From positions 1,736,001 through 1,800,000 of the forward strand of contig NZ_JIAI01000001.1 in the NCBI RefSeq assembly GCF_000620785.1: DNA of 64,000 nt, read 5' to 3'. Below the pieces are notes generated by a model that saw only the letters and a list, made by a program, of their open reading frames with translations, made no database searches and was not told the origin of the DNA. Source of the DNA: Actinospineispora acaciae DSM 45401 (lineage in GTDB: Bacteria; Actinomycetota; Actinomycetes; Mycobacteriales; Pseudonocardiaceae). Positions 43,031 to 51,786 of this stretch are shown here, one piece after another; the stretch's first letter is position 1; each line of letters starts with the position of its first letter. Both the position numbers and the translations under genes were made by a program.

Positions 43031-43693
43031 CTACCGCGGGTGCACGGCGTAGGTCAGGTGCGTCACCCTCGGCGACGGCTCCGAACGAACCGGCTCCAGC
43101 GCGATCCTGGACGCGTCCACGCCCTCGAACAGGCGGGTGCCGGCGCCGAAGAACACCGGGGACAGCGTGATCGAGAACTCGTCGACGAGGCCGGCGTTCA
43201 GGTGCTCCAGGATCGTCGCGCCGCCGCCGGCGATGCGGACGTCGCGGTCGCCGGCGGCCTCGCGGGCACGTTTGACGGCGTGCTCGATGCCGTCGTTGAC
43301 GAAGTGGAACGTGGTGCCGCCGGGCCGCTCCCACGGGTCACGCTCGGTGTGCGTCACGACGAAGACCGGGGTGTGGAAGGGCGCCTCCTCCGGCCAGGCC
43401 AGCTCGCCGAGGTCGAACATGCGCTTGCCCATGACGCTCGCGCCGGTGCGCTCGAACGTCTCCCGCGCGATGTCGTTGTCGAGGCCCTCCTCGCCGCCCT
43501 CGCCCAGCTTCAGGTTCTCCCGGAAGAACCGCGTCGGGAAGACCCACTGCTGCAGCTCCATCCACTGCGCCATCCAGCGCTCCACGTCCGGGTCGTCCGC
43601 GCTGCGCATGGCACGAACGGCGACGGCGTGGGACTCGGGCGCGACGAAGCCGTCCAGCGACATCGACACGCTGAAGAACACCTTGCCGGCCAT
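43031..43693 (-). CDS. Dihydrofolate reductase-like (RibD C-terminal) family protein
   Basis: 220 residues. MAGKVFFSVSMSLDGFVA opening, SVMGKRMFDLGE, and a NADPH-binding IAGGGATILEHLNAGLVDEF are family marks. Its start shares a base with the stop of the SRPBCC gene (TGATG). Members of this family in ArsR/SRPBCC operons have no defined role, though reductive functions are assumed. Last gene of the ArsR operon. Confidence 0.92.
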   Translation of the reverse strand: MAGKVFFSVSMSLDGFVAPESHAVAVRAMRSADDPDVERWMAQWMELQQWVFPTRFFRENLKLGEGGEEGLDNDIARETFERTGASVMGKRMFDLGELAWPEEAPFHTPVFVVTHTERDPWERPGGTTFHFVNDGIEHAVKRAREAAGDRDVRIAGGGATILEHLNAGLVDEFSITLSPVFFGAGTRLFEGVDASRIALEPVRSEPSPRVTHLTYAVHPR

Positions 43694-44199
43694 CAGCCCT
43701 CCGCTCCCTTCCGGACGATCTCGGTGACGTAGGCGGCCAGGTTGCTCAGGGTCTGCCGACCGCCCTCGATCGCGTGGTACTTCTCGACCGCCTCGTCGCG
43801 CTGTTCCTTGGTGCGGAACACCGTGTGCATCGCGAGCCGGGTCGCCGCGCCGTCCGGCTCGAAGGTCAGGACCGACTCGAAGGCGTTCGCGTCGTCGCGG
43901 GACTCGCCGTGCAGCAGCGCGATCCGCTCCGGCGGCGCGATCTCGGTCCAGGAGATCCACTCGGGGTAGTCGGTCCCGTCCGGCCCGTGCATCACGAACT
44001 CCCACACCCCGCCCTCGACGAACTCGAAGGATCGCGTTGTGGTGCTGAACCCCTCCGGGCCCCACCACCGCGACAGGTGCCGGACCTCCGTGAACGCCTC
44101 GAACACCAGCTCCCTCGGGGCGTCGATGACCCGGGAGATCACGATCTCCCGGTCGGCCGTCGCCGACTCCGCCCGCGTTTCCTGCCCTGCCCCTGCCAT
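43693..44199 (-). CDS. SRPBCC / AHSA1-type domain protein
   Basis: 168 residues, a START-like helix-grip fold: VISRVIDAPRELVFEAFTEVRHLSRWWGPEGF, then a WEFVMHGPDG strand and the C-terminal long helix. These bind hydrophobic ligands. Positioned between an ArsR regulator and a DHFR-like gene, the classical trio in actinobacteria. Four bases after the ArsR stop. Confidence 0.92.
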   Translation of the reverse strand: MAGAGQETRAESATADREIVISRVIDAPRELVFEAFTEVRHLSRWWGPEGFSTTTRSFEFVEGGVWEFVMHGPDGTDYPEWISWTEIAPPERIALLHGESRDDANAFESVLTFEPDGAATRLAMHTVFRTKEQRDEAVEKYHAIEGGRQTLSNLAAYVTEIVRKGAEG

Positions 44200-44203
44200 T
44201 CGG

Positions 44204-44545
44204 TCAGTCCTCCCGCCGTGTCTGTTTGAGTTCTTGCACGTAGGTGTCCAGCCGGTCGAACGTCTCGTTCCAGTACCGCTCGAACCCGCCGACCCACTCG
44301 TGGACCGGCCGCAGCCCCCGGGCGTCCAGGCCGTAGAGGCGCTGCTTGCCCGCCCCTCGGACCCGCACCAGCCCCACCTCCCGGAGCACCCGCAGGTGCT
44401 TGGACGCCCTCGGCTGGCTCATCCCCAGCTCCTGGGCCAGGTCGGTCACCGGCCGCTCACCCGCCCGCAGCAGCGCCAGGATGTCCCGCCGCCGAGGCTC
44501 GGCGATCGCGTTGAACGCGTCCGACGTCGTCGCTGCTCGTGCCAT
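44204..44545 (-). CDS. ArsR-type winged-helix regulator
   Basis: 113 residues. FNAIAEPRRRDILALLRAGERPVTDLAQELGMSQPRASKHLRVL is the winged-helix core. No Cys metal site is evident, so it belongs to the SRPBCC-linked, non-metal group. ATG 44545 sits about seven bases after a good -10, so the mRNA is probably leaderless; an earlier ATG at 44557 would lie within the -10 and is rejected. Likely represses its own operon. Confidence 0.92.
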   Translation of the reverse strand: MARAATTSDAFNAIAEPRRRDILALLRAGERPVTDLAQELGMSQPRASKHLRVLREVGLVRVRGAGKQRLYGLDARGLRPVHEWVGGFERYWNETFDRLDTYVQELKQTRRED

Positions 44546-44552
44546 GGCGTCC

Positions 44553-44580
44553 ATCATATTCCCATATCGGCATGCGTCAA
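44553..44580 (-). promoter_or_regulatory. Promoter of ArsR operon
   Basis: On the minus strand TTGACG (44580-44575), a 16-base spacer and TATGAT (44558-44553) make a near-consensus sigma-70-type promoter. The ArsR ATG begins eight bases beyond the -10, where transcription should start, implying leaderless translation. Confidence 0.65.
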
Positions 44581-44664
44581 GCCGAACTCTTCCCGCCGGG
44601 ATGTCGAATCCGAGGCGCTCCCGATCGTCGGTGGGCAGACCGACCCGACGACACGGAGCTGATC

Positions 44665-45282
44665 ATGCGAAACGACATCGACCCGGACACCCCCGCCCAG
44701 CCGCCGGTGGTCGACCGGGTGAGCTTCGAGGCCGAGCTGGACCGGCTGCGGGCTCGGGAGAAGGCCCACACCCGCGAGAGTGACGCGATCGCGTCGGCCC
44801 GTCGACGGCTTCCCATGGTGGAGGTGGACCCGACCCTCACGCTGGCCGGCCCGCACGGGCGGGTCACCCTGCTGGACGCCTTCGAAGGGCGCCAGCAGCT
44901 CATCGCCTACTACTTCATGTGGTACCCGGGCCGACCGGCTCCCGAGCAGTGCGAGGGCTGCACCTGGAACAACACCCAGGTCACCGAGCTGTCCTACCTA
45001 CACTCGCGCGACATCACCTATGCGGTGTTCTGCCAGTGCCCGTACGACGAAAGCGCCCGCTACCGCGAGTTCATGGGCTGGACGATGCCCTGGTACTCGG
45101 CGCGCGAATCCCTCGACACGCTCCTCGTCGGGCGCCAGACAGGCATGATGCACCTGGTCTGTTACCTCCGCGACGGCGACCGCGTCTTCGAGACCTACTG
45201 GACGACCGGCCGAGGCGTAGAGGTGGTCGACTTCAACTACGCGCTGCTGGGCCGGGCTCATCGGCGCGGGAGGTCGGCCTGA
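44665..45282 (+). CDS. DUF899 thioredoxin-like family protein
   Basis: 205 residues. The N-terminal FEAELDRLRAREKAHTRESDAIASARRRLPMV and the central CEGCTWNNTQV motif define DUF899. The two cysteines (CEGC) occupy the thioredoxin-like CxxC position. Function unknown, perhaps redox. ATG 44665 has CGGAGC upstream. Divergent from the ArsR operon and may share its regulation. Confidence 0.88.
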   Translation: MRNDIDPDTPAQPPVVDRVSFEAELDRLRAREKAHTRESDAIASARRRLPMVEVDPTLTLAGPHGRVTLLDAFEGRQQLIAYYFMWYPGRPAPEQCEGCTWNNTQVTELSYLHSRDITYAVFCQCPYDESARYREFMGWTMPWYSARESLDTLLVGRQTGMMHLVCYLRDGDRVFETYWTTGRGVEVVDFNYALLGRAHRRGRSA

Positions 45283-46316
45283 AACGGCAGCCGTCCCAGT
45301 CGCCGGGCCAGGTGGGCGGCCACGTGGCTGGCGAAGGGGTGGTAGAGCAGCGGTGTGAACTCCTCGCGGGTCCGCCCGTGCACGGGCAGCACGGCGTCGG
45401 TGTGGCCGGTGAGCGCGGTGTCCTCGTGATGGGTGACGGCGATGACGCGACGCCCGAGCTCGTGCGCCTGCGCGGCGAGGCCGGCGGCCCTGTCCAGCGA
45501 CCGGCCCGGTGGGGCGATGACGAACAGGGGCATGTCGCTGGGGTGGGCGAACCGTTCGACGTGGCACCACTCCTCCAGGTCCTGGCCGGCGGCGAAGACC
45601 CCTGACGCCTCGATCACCTTGGCGGCGGCGAACAGCGCGGTGCCGAAGCTGGGGCCGCTGCCGGTCATGACCATCACGGGGGCGTCGGCGATCACGTCCG
45701 CGACCTGGCGGCACCGTTGTCCGATCGCCTGGACGGTGGTGCGCACGGGGTCGGCGAGCGCGACCAGCTCACCGCGCAGCGCGTCCGCGCGGTGTGCCTC
45801 GCCGAGCTGGATGGCGATCAGCAGCAGCCCCAGCACGCTCGCCTGGTAGGTACGGATCCCCGGGGACGGCTCCGGGTCGGGCAGGTCGACCAGCAGCGTG
45901 TGGTCGGCGACCCGGGTCACGGCGCTGCCGGGGGTGCCGGTCACGGCCACCGTCGGCGCGCCGTGCCGGCGGGCGGCGCGCAGGGCCGCCACGGCCTGCT
46001 CGGTCCTTCCCGAGGCGGAGATCGCGATCACGAGCGTGTCCCGCGCGCCGGTCGGACGCATCCACTCGGCGCCGTAGCGCACGAACCGTAGCGCGCTCAT
46101 CGGCGCACAGTCCGCGCCCCCGATCGACTCGAAGGCCATCTCGGTGGCGCGGGCGGCGTGGTAGGAGTCGCCGTCCCCCGTCAGGTACACCCGCCGCACC
46201 TCGGCCCACCGCGCCGGCGCCATCAGGTCATCGACCCGCCGCTCGAACCGGCCGGTCAGCGTCCGCAGGTCCCCGGCGAGCCCCTCGACCTGCCTGATCA
46301 TCACCTCCGGTTCCAT
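45258..46316 (-). CDS. SIS-domain sugar-phosphate isomerase-like protein
   Basis: 352 residues with two SIS domains (about 30-160 and 195-330): VYLTGDGDSYHAARATEMAFES and VIAISASGRTEQAVAALRAAR, then MVMTGSGPSFGTALFAAAKVIEASG. This matches the isomerase part of glucosamine-6-phosphate synthases and the FrlB/AgaS group, lacking the glutaminase domain. It would isomerise or deglycate a phosphosugar in the cytoplasm. Two bases after the BtpA gene stop, so coupled. The end overlaps the convergent DUF899 gene by 25 bases. Confidence 0.9.
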   Translation of the reverse strand: MEPEVMIRQVEGLAGDLRTLTGRFERRVDDLMAPARWAEVRRVYLTGDGDSYHAARATEMAFESIGGADCAPMSALRFVRYGAEWMRPTGARDTLVIAISASGRTEQAVAALRAARRHGAPTVAVTGTPGSAVTRVADHTLLVDLPDPEPSPGIRTYQASVLGLLLIAIQLGEAHRADALRGELVALADPVRTTVQAIGQRCRQVADVIADAPVMVMTGSGPSFGTALFAAAKVIEASGVFAAGQDLEEWCHVERFAHPSDMPLFVIAPPGRSLDRAAGLAAQAHELGRRVIAVTHHEDTALTGHTDAVLPVHGRTREEFTPLLYHPFASHVAAHLARRLGRLPFQADLPRR

Positions 46317-46318
46317 CG

Positions 46319-47125
46319 TCAGCGCTCCAGGGCGCGAACGATGTCCATGTACGCCCTGACCCGGTCGGGGTCGATCCGGCCGCCCCAACCGCCGACCTCC
46401 AGGCAGGTGCCCACGAACGCCCCGTCCGCCTCGGCCAGCAACCGGGCGGCGTTGTCGTGGTTCGTGTAGCCCGCCAGGATGATCGGCAGCTCGGGCACCG
46501 CCGCGCGGACCGAGGCGATCGTCTCCATGGTGGTGTGCTCGTCGGGGTGGCCGATCGCCACCGCGTCCGCCCCCACCTGCCGTGCGGACCGCGCGACCTG
46601 GGCGGTGGGCCTGGCTTCGCCGAACCACTTGAAATGCATCGAGTCGATGTCGGCAATGATCTTGATCCGCTGCGCACGGATCTTCGCCCGGTACTCCATC
46701 ACGGCAAGCGGATCGGCCCGCACCAGGCCGTGCGTCGTCAATGTGGCGCCCACCAGTGCGCCGGCGCGGATGTAGCTGCCGCCCGACACGGTGGCCACCG
46801 CGAGCGACGCCTTGAGCGCATTGCGCATCACCTGCACCCCGACCTGGAACTCCGCGCGGGTGGCCGCCGCCACGGCGGACACGATCAACCCCATCGCCGT
46901 CGTCCGCGCCGGGTCGGACTCCTCCCCGACGCCGTACAGGCGATCCACCGTCTGCACCAGGCAGCCGTCCGCCCCGCCCTCGTCCAACGCCCGCGCCGAG
47001 TGCACGGCCAGATCGAGCGTCCGCTCGAAGCTGCCCTCCTCGTACAGCGGCGTGCCCGGCAGCGGCCGCAGGTGAACCATCCCCAGCACTACCTTGCGCG
47101 CGCCCAGCGTGTCGAATGTGCGCAT
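46319..47125 (-). CDS. BtpA/SgcQ family protein
   Basis: 268 residues, TIM-barrel BtpA family. KVVLGMVHLRPLPGTPLYEEG opening, LDEGGADGCLVQ, ADIDSMHFKWFGEARPTAQVARSARQVGADAVAIGHPD and the late PIILAGYTNHDNAARLLAEADGAFVGTCLE are typical. Members in sugar operons (SgcQ) have no firm activity; the fold suggests an aldolase or epimerase-like step. Coupled to the SIS protein, it suggests a small sugar-phosphate module without its own transporter here. Confidence 0.9.
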   Translation of the reverse strand: MRTFDTLGARKVVLGMVHLRPLPGTPLYEEGSFERTLDLAVHSARALDEGGADGCLVQTVDRLYGVGEESDPARTTAMGLIVSAVAAATRAEFQVGVQVMRNALKASLAVATVSGGSYIRAGALVGATLTTHGLVRADPLAVMEYRAKIRAQRIKIIADIDSMHFKWFGEARPTAQVARSARQVGADAVAIGHPDEHTTMETIASVRAAVPELPIILAGYTNHDNAARLLAEADGAFVGTCLEVGGWGGRIDPDRVRAYMDIVRALER

Positions 47126-47180
47126 CGGCCCCCCGCAATGTCTGGCGCACCAAGGACGATCGCGCGCGGGACCGTCATTT

Positions 47181-48086
47181 TCAAGCGGTGAGGCGTCGCA
47201 GGGCGGCCTGGGCGGGTGGGCCCCAGGTGGGCTTGCCGCCGGGGCGGCCGTGGACGCCGGCGTCCCCGACGAGGATGCCGCCCAGCGCCCGCCCCACCGC
47301 CCAGCCCCGGGCGCGGCGCAGGGTCGCGGCGTCCGCGGCCGGCCGGTAGCCGCGGTGGAAGCGGTCCAGCGCCCCGTCCGGCAGCAGCGACCACGCGGCG
47401 GCCAGGTCGCTGGCCGGATCGCCCGCGCAGAGGTCACCGAAGTCGATCACGCCGCAGAACGCGCCGTCCGAGGTGAGGACGTTGGCCGGGTGCAGGTCGC
47501 CGTGCAGCCACGTCGGCGGCCCCGCCCACTCGGGCGCGGCGGCGGCGTCCTCCCAGACCGCGCGGACGGCGTCCGGGTCGGGGACCAGGCCGCGCTCGGT
47601 CGCCGAGGCGAGCTGCTCGGCGAACCCCTCGGTGAGGCCGGCCAGCGGGCCGCCTCGGCCACGGCCGACGGGCGCCCCCTCGGGAGCCGGTCGGTGCAGC
47701 GCGGTCAGGAAGGCGGCCAGGCCGTCGGCGGCGGCGTCGGGACGGGTGGCGGGGGCACGGTCGGCGGGCGCGCCCGGCACCCAGGTGGTGACGATCCACG
47801 GCCGGGGGTACCGCTCGGACGGCTCCCCGAGGCGCCGAGGGACGGGAACCCTCAGGGGCAGCCGAGGTGCGAGGGCGGGCAGCCAGGCGTGCTCCTTGCG
47901 CAGCAGGTCATCGGCGGCCCGTGTCGCCCAGGGCAGCCGGACGGCGAGGTCGTCGCCGAGCCGCCACAGCTGGTTGTCCCAGCCGCGCGCGCCGAGCCGC
48001 ACCGGACGATCGGCCAGGTCGGGATGCTGGTCGCGGAGCAGCTCACGGACCAGCTCCGCGGTGATCTCGATCTCGGTGTGGGTCAC
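47181..48086 (-). CDS. Aminoglycoside phosphotransferase-family kinase
   Basis: 301 residues, eukaryotic-kinase-like APH fold. The catalytic loop WLHGDLHPANVL (about 200-211) and the metal-binding VIDFGDLCAGDP (about 219-230) are intact. Resistance is only one role of this family; substrates range from aminoglycosides to choline or homoserine. No neighbouring gene identifies the substrate. Monocistronic in appearance. Confidence 0.9.
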   Translation of the reverse strand: MTHTEIEITAELVRELLRDQHPDLADRPVRLGARGWDNQLWRLGDDLAVRLPWATRAADDLLRKEHAWLPALAPRLPLRVPVPRRLGEPSERYPRPWIVTTWVPGAPADRAPATRPDAAADGLAAFLTALHRPAPEGAPVGRGRGGPLAGLTEGFAEQLASATERGLVPDPDAVRAVWEDAAAAPEWAGPPTWLHGDLHPANVLTSDGAFCGVIDFGDLCAGDPASDLAAAWSLLPDGALDRFHRGYRPAADAATLRRARGWAVGRALGGILVGDAGVHGRPGGKPTWGPPAQAALRRLTA

Positions 48087-48110
48087 GTGAGGAGACCGTA
48101 GCCGGCCGGG

Positions 48111-48878
48111 TCAGGTGGGCGCCTGCATGTGGCTGAGCGCGGCGCGGAACGGGTCGGGCTCGACGCCGAACGGGCCGTCCAGCGGGCGGGACAGCTGCAG
48201 CGCGATCAGCACCACGGCGCCGAGGCTGGCCGTCAGCAGCGCCATCACCGCCACGTTCACCGGCCGCGCGCTGATCCCGGCCAGCAGCGGGAACGCGACC
48301 AGGAGCACGGCGCCGAGGACGGTCCCGGCCAGCAGCACGTTGTTGAACACGTGGGAGCCGGTGGCCGACTCGACCCGCGAGCGGTGGCTGTCGTCGATGG
48401 TCCGCACCGCCTGCAGGCCCTGCTCGCGGGCGAACTGGGGCACCGGGTCGGTGGGCTGCAGCGAGGCGAACGCCGCGCGGGTCTCGGCCAGGATGCGGGT
48501 CAGCCGGGGGTCCGCCGCGCCGCGCTCCGCCAGCGTCATCCACTCCCGGTTCGCGACGACGTCGGCGTACTCCCGCAGCAGGCCGCGCATCGAGGCGCGC
48601 ATCGGCTCCGGCGCGACCTCGGCGTGGTCGTAGGCGTCGGCCAGCGCGTTGGCCTCGGTGGCCGAGCTCGCCTCGATGTCCGAGCCGACCTGCCAGGCGA
48701 ACACCACCTGGAACGCCAGCACCACCGTGAACAGGGCGGCCAGGACGCCCCCGGCGAAGCCCACCGAGTCGGCGTCGGACCCGCCGCCGCGCACCGCCCG
48801 CCGGCTGCCCAGGCCGGCCGTCGCGGCCACCACCAGCATGGTCGGCAGGACGACCACCGCAACGATTTCTATGACCAC
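48111..48878 (-). CDS. DUF4239 (bestrophin-like) membrane protein
   Basis: 255 residues with about four membrane helices: two near the N terminus (1-25; 48-70, GGVLAALFTVVLAFQVVFAWQ) and two near the C terminus (about 185-230). The middle is a soluble helical section with ANALADAYDHAEVAP. Matches DUF4239 in length and layout. GTG at 48878. Function unknown; possibly an ion channel by resemblance to bestrophins. Confidence 0.85.
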   Translation of the reverse strand: MVIEIVAVVVLPTMLVVAATAGLGSRRAVRGGGSDADSVGFAGGVLAALFTVVLAFQVVFAWQVGSDIEASSATEANALADAYDHAEVAPEPMRASMRGLLREYADVVANREWMTLAERGAADPRLTRILAETRAAFASLQPTDPVPQFAREQGLQAVRTIDDSHRSRVESATGSHVFNNVLLAGTVLGAVLLVAFPLLAGISARPVNVAVMALLTASLGAVVLIALQLSRPLDGPFGVEPDPFRAALSHMQAPT

Positions 48879-48924
48879 CGCAAAAGACCTGTTCGCCTCT
48901 CGAAGAATGCGGGTCGGCGCCCGA

Positions 48925-48936
48925 ATTCGGCCGAAT
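48925..48936. promoter_or_regulatory. 12-base palindrome in divergent gap
   Basis: ATTCGGCCGAAT is a perfect palindrome in the 255-base gap between the DUF4239 gene and the Pro/Ala-rich protein gene. The gap is somewhat AT-richer than the coding regions and should hold both promoters. No function is assigned. Confidence 0.2.
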
Positions 48937-49133
48937 GCCCGCCGAGAAACTAATGCCGGACTACGCCTATCGGCCAGATGCTCGCGGCCGGTTCCGCCGG
49001 ATTGGGTGAACCCGGTGCCATCGAACTGTACATGGCTTCGTCGCCGGGCTAGGAATTCCGCCAGGGAGCGGAGAGTCCTATTCAACTTTGTCCTCACACT
49101 CTTTTTGTGGGGCCGAGCACGGAAAGGCGTGTC

Positions 49134-50225
49134 ATGCGGGCTGTCGGCTTCGTCCTGGTCGCCGTCGTGCTCGGCCTATGCTGCCTACCGGCCACGGCCG
49201 CCGAGGCCGTGCAGCCGGAGGCGAAGGTGGCCATCCGCACCTGGCTCGACCCGGAATCGGCGCAGCCCGGACAGCTCGTCACCCAGCTCGCCAACGTGAC
49301 GAACACCGGAAAGATCGGCCTGCAGCTGCTCGTGGCCCAGCTCGACATCGCGCCCGGATGCCAGGTCCGCATTCTGGTGCTGCCGCCGCGCCAGACCACC
49401 ACGGTGGCCTGTATCGGGGTCGCTCAGGCCGGCCGGCCCCAGTTGTCCGCCTCGGTCGTCGGCGCCACCCCGCTCGGCGGCGTGATCTACGCCAGGGCCA
49501 CGGTCGGGCTCCAGATCCTGCTGCCGCCCGCCCCGGTGCCCAGCCCGGTGCCCAGCCCGGTGCCACAGCCCAGCCCGGTGCCCCAGCCCGTTCCGACCGT
49601 GTCCGCACCCGCGCCGCCCACGATCGAGACCCCCGTACCCCAGGCCCCGCCGCCGGTCACGCCCGAGCCGGCACCGCCACCACCGACGATCCCGCCGCAA
49701 GCCATACCGGAACCGACGGTTCCCCCACCGGCCACGCCTGAGCCACCTCCTTCCGAACCGGTCGTCCCCGCGCCGCCGCCCCAGCCACCGGCCGCGCCCG
49801 CCCCTGCCCCCGCCGCCGTCCCTCCGCCCGCGCCACCCGCCGCACCGCCACCACCGCCGGCTGCCGCGCCGCCACCTCCGGCGGCCGCCGTACCCCCACC
49901 CGCCGCCGCACCCCCAGCCGCCCCGCCAGCGGCCGCACCACCCGCCGCCGCGCCTCCAGCGGCCGCCGCGCCCCCGGCCGCCGCGCCCCCGGCCGCCGCG
50001 CCGCCTCCAGCCGCCGTTGCCCCGCCGGCCGCACCTCCGGCGGCGGCAGCGCCACCGGCCGCTCGCCAGCCCCGAGCCGCCACCCCACCACACCCGGTCA
50101 GGCACACGACCGCACACGGACCCCTCGCCACGCCCGCACGAACGGCGGCCGTCATCGCGGTACTCGGCGTCATGGTCATGACGGTCAGCGTGGGCGCGAT
50201 CACCGCGGCGCTGCGCATTCGATGA
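49134..50225 (+). CDS. Secreted/anchored Pro-Ala-rich surface protein
   Basis: 363 residues. Signal peptide 1-22 (MRAVGFVLVAVVLGLCCLPATAA), a folded domain to about residue 130 (TWLDPESAQPGQLVTQLANVTN..., one Cys pair 73/89), a 180-residue Pro/Ala-rich tract of PPAAAPP-like units, and a C-terminal membrane helix (about 338-360, AVIAVLGVMVMTVSVGAI). The tract would hold the folded domain away from the membrane through the cell wall. ATG 49134 has GGAAAGG seven bases upstream. No LPxTG signal is seen. Function of the head domain unknown. Confidence 0.8.
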   Translation: MRAVGFVLVAVVLGLCCLPATAAEAVQPEAKVAIRTWLDPESAQPGQLVTQLANVTNTGKIGLQLLVAQLDIAPGCQVRILVLPPRQTTTVACIGVAQAGRPQLSASVVGATPLGGVIYARATVGLQILLPPAPVPSPVPSPVPQPSPVPQPVPTVSAPAPPTIETPVPQAPPPVTPEPAPPPPTIPPQAIPEPTVPPPATPEPPPSEPVVPAPPPQPPAAPAPAPAAVPPPAPPAAPPPPPAAAPPPPAAAVPPPAAAPPAAPPAAAPPAAAPPAAAAPPAAAPPAAAPPPAAVAPPAAPPAAAAPPAARQPRAATPPHPVRHTTAHGPLATPARTAAVIAVLGVMVMTVSVGAITAALRIR

Positions 50226-50292
50226 CTCACGCATGTATCTCGCCGTTGCCGACGACGCTCTGTACAGGGCACCGACGATGGGGAGCGAGCCG

Positions 50293-51786
50293 ATGCGTCA
50301 CCTGGTGGTCTGTTGCGACGGGACGTGGAACACCCCCGGGCAGACGCTCGACGGCGTCCCGACCCCGACGAACGTGGTGCGGCTCTACCACGCCCTGGAG
50401 CGGGACGACGACCAGCTCGGCTACTACCACCCCGGCGTGGGCACCGGCCCGACGCTGGTGGATCGCCTCGCCGGCGGCGGCCTGGGCGTCGGCGTCTCGG
50501 CCACGATCAAGAGCGCCTACTCGTGGCTGGCGACGCACTACCGGGACGGCGACGCGATCTGCCTGTTCGGGTTCAGCCGGGGCGCCTACACGGTGCGGAG
50601 CCTGTCCGGCATGCTGTCCGCCTGCGGGTTGGCCAGCTTCCCCGAGGACATGGCCCCGTCCGAGCGGTGGCACGAGATCGACCGCCTCTACGACAAGGTC
50701 TACCGCCCCGCGCGCGGCCAACCCGCCCAGTCACCGCCGTACCCCCCGCCCCCGATCAGGTTCCTCGGCGTGTGGGACACCGTGGGCGCGCTGGGCATCC
50801 CGGACCAGCTCGGCCTGCTGAACCTGCTCGACATCGACGGCCGCCACCGCTTCCACAACACCACGCTCAGCCCACAGGTCGAGCACGCGCGGCACGCCGT
50901 CGCACTCGACGAGGCCCGAGGCCCGTTCACCCCCACCCTGTGGACGGGCATCGGCGAGTCCCGCCCGGGGACCGTCAGGCAGGTCTGGTTCCCGGGTGAC
51001 CACTGCGACGTCGGGGGCGGGCATCGGCAGACCGGGCTGTCCGACTGCGCGCTGAGGTGGATGATCGACGAGGCGGAGGCGTACGCCAAGCTGCGGTTCC
51101 GCCCCGGCATGAAGGACCAGGTCGAGCCCGACCCCCTCGACGTGCTGCACGACAGCTGCACCGGGCTGTTCCGCTACCTCGGACCGGCGCCACGGCCCAT
51201 ACCCCTGGTCACGACGGGCGACGCGGTCGCCGACTCGGCCCTCGACAGGCAGGCCCGGCCCCTGCTGGCGGTCGGTCCGTACCGGCCGGGCCGCACCCTC
51301 GCCGTCGGTGATCACGCCGGTCTCGACGTCTACGCCGCCCGGATGTGGAACGACGCGGGGCTGTACCTCGAACCGGGGCGCTACGAGTTCGTGGCCAGCG
51401 GCGAGTGGCTCGGCGCCGGCACGGCACTGGGGCCGGCCGGCACGTCCGGGGTCGACCTCGGCCCGTCCGGCCTGTTGCGGCTGGCCAGCTCGCTCGCCGG
51501 CTGGTGGCAGGAGCGCCTGCGCGGCTGGAGCCACAACGAGACGGCCACCTTCCTCGCGGCGCCACGCTCGGAGCGGGCACCGTGGATGGCGCTGCTCGGC
51601 ACGGTCGCGGACCAGCGGTTCGACTCCAACGGCGCGCTCCAGCCCCACCGGTCGTTCGTGATCGGCGATCGCGCCGAACACACCGTCGAGCGCGCCGGTT
51701 ACCTCTACGCGTACGCCAACAGCGCCTGGGGCCTCTACTCACACAACCGAGGCGCGGTCCACCTCACCGTCACCCGGCTGGGCTGA
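50293..51786 (+). CDS. DUF2235 domain hydrolase
   Basis: 497 residues. An N-terminal LVVCCDGTWNTPGQ segment and FGFSRGAY (Ser95 as presumed nucleophile) identify DUF2235, related to phospholipase effectors and their relatives. A C-terminal 180-residue region (VDLGPSG, PWMALLGTVADQR) is probably a ligand-binding or beta-sandwich addition. ATG 50293 has GGGAG at proper spacing. No immunity, Vgr or secretion gene is adjacent, so a T6SS role cannot be claimed. Directly downstream of the surface protein gene. Confidence 0.87.
   Translation: MRHLVVCCDGTWNTPGQTLDGVPTPTNVVRLYHALERDDDQLGYYHPGVGTGPTLVDRLAGGGLGVGVSATIKSAYSWLATHYRDGDAICLFGFSRGAYTVRSLSGMLSACGLASFPEDMAPSERWHEIDRLYDKVYRPARGQPAQSPPYPPPPIRFLGVWDTVGALGIPDQLGLLNLLDIDGRHRFHNTTLSPQVEHARHAVALDEARGPFTPTLWTGIGESRPGTVRQVWFPGDHCDVGGGHRQTGLSDCALRWMIDEAEAYAKLRFRPGMKDQVEPDPLDVLHDSCTGLFRYLGPAPRPIPLVTTGDAVADSALDRQARPLLAVGPYRPGRTLAVGDHAGLDVYAARMWNDAGLYLEPGRYEFVASGEWLGAGTALGPAGTSGVDLGPSGLLRLASSLAGWWQERLRGWSHNETATFLAAPRSERAPWMALLGTVADQRFDSNGALQPHRSFVIGDRAEHTVERAGYLYAYANSAWGLYSHNRGAVHLTVTRLG

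Noticed and set aside
49530..50080. Repetitive CCGCC-rich stretch as a repeat array or CRISPR
   Set aside because: It encodes the in-frame Pro/Ala-rich tract; there are no regular spacers.
49185..50234. Minus-strand Gly/Arg-rich frames of 349 and 261 residues
   Set aside because: Mirror of the Pro/Ala tract in the real plus-strand gene.
50293..51786. DUF2235 gene as a type VI secretion effector
   Set aside because: No VgrG, PAAR or immunity gene nearby, and type VI secretion is not expected in this type of organism.
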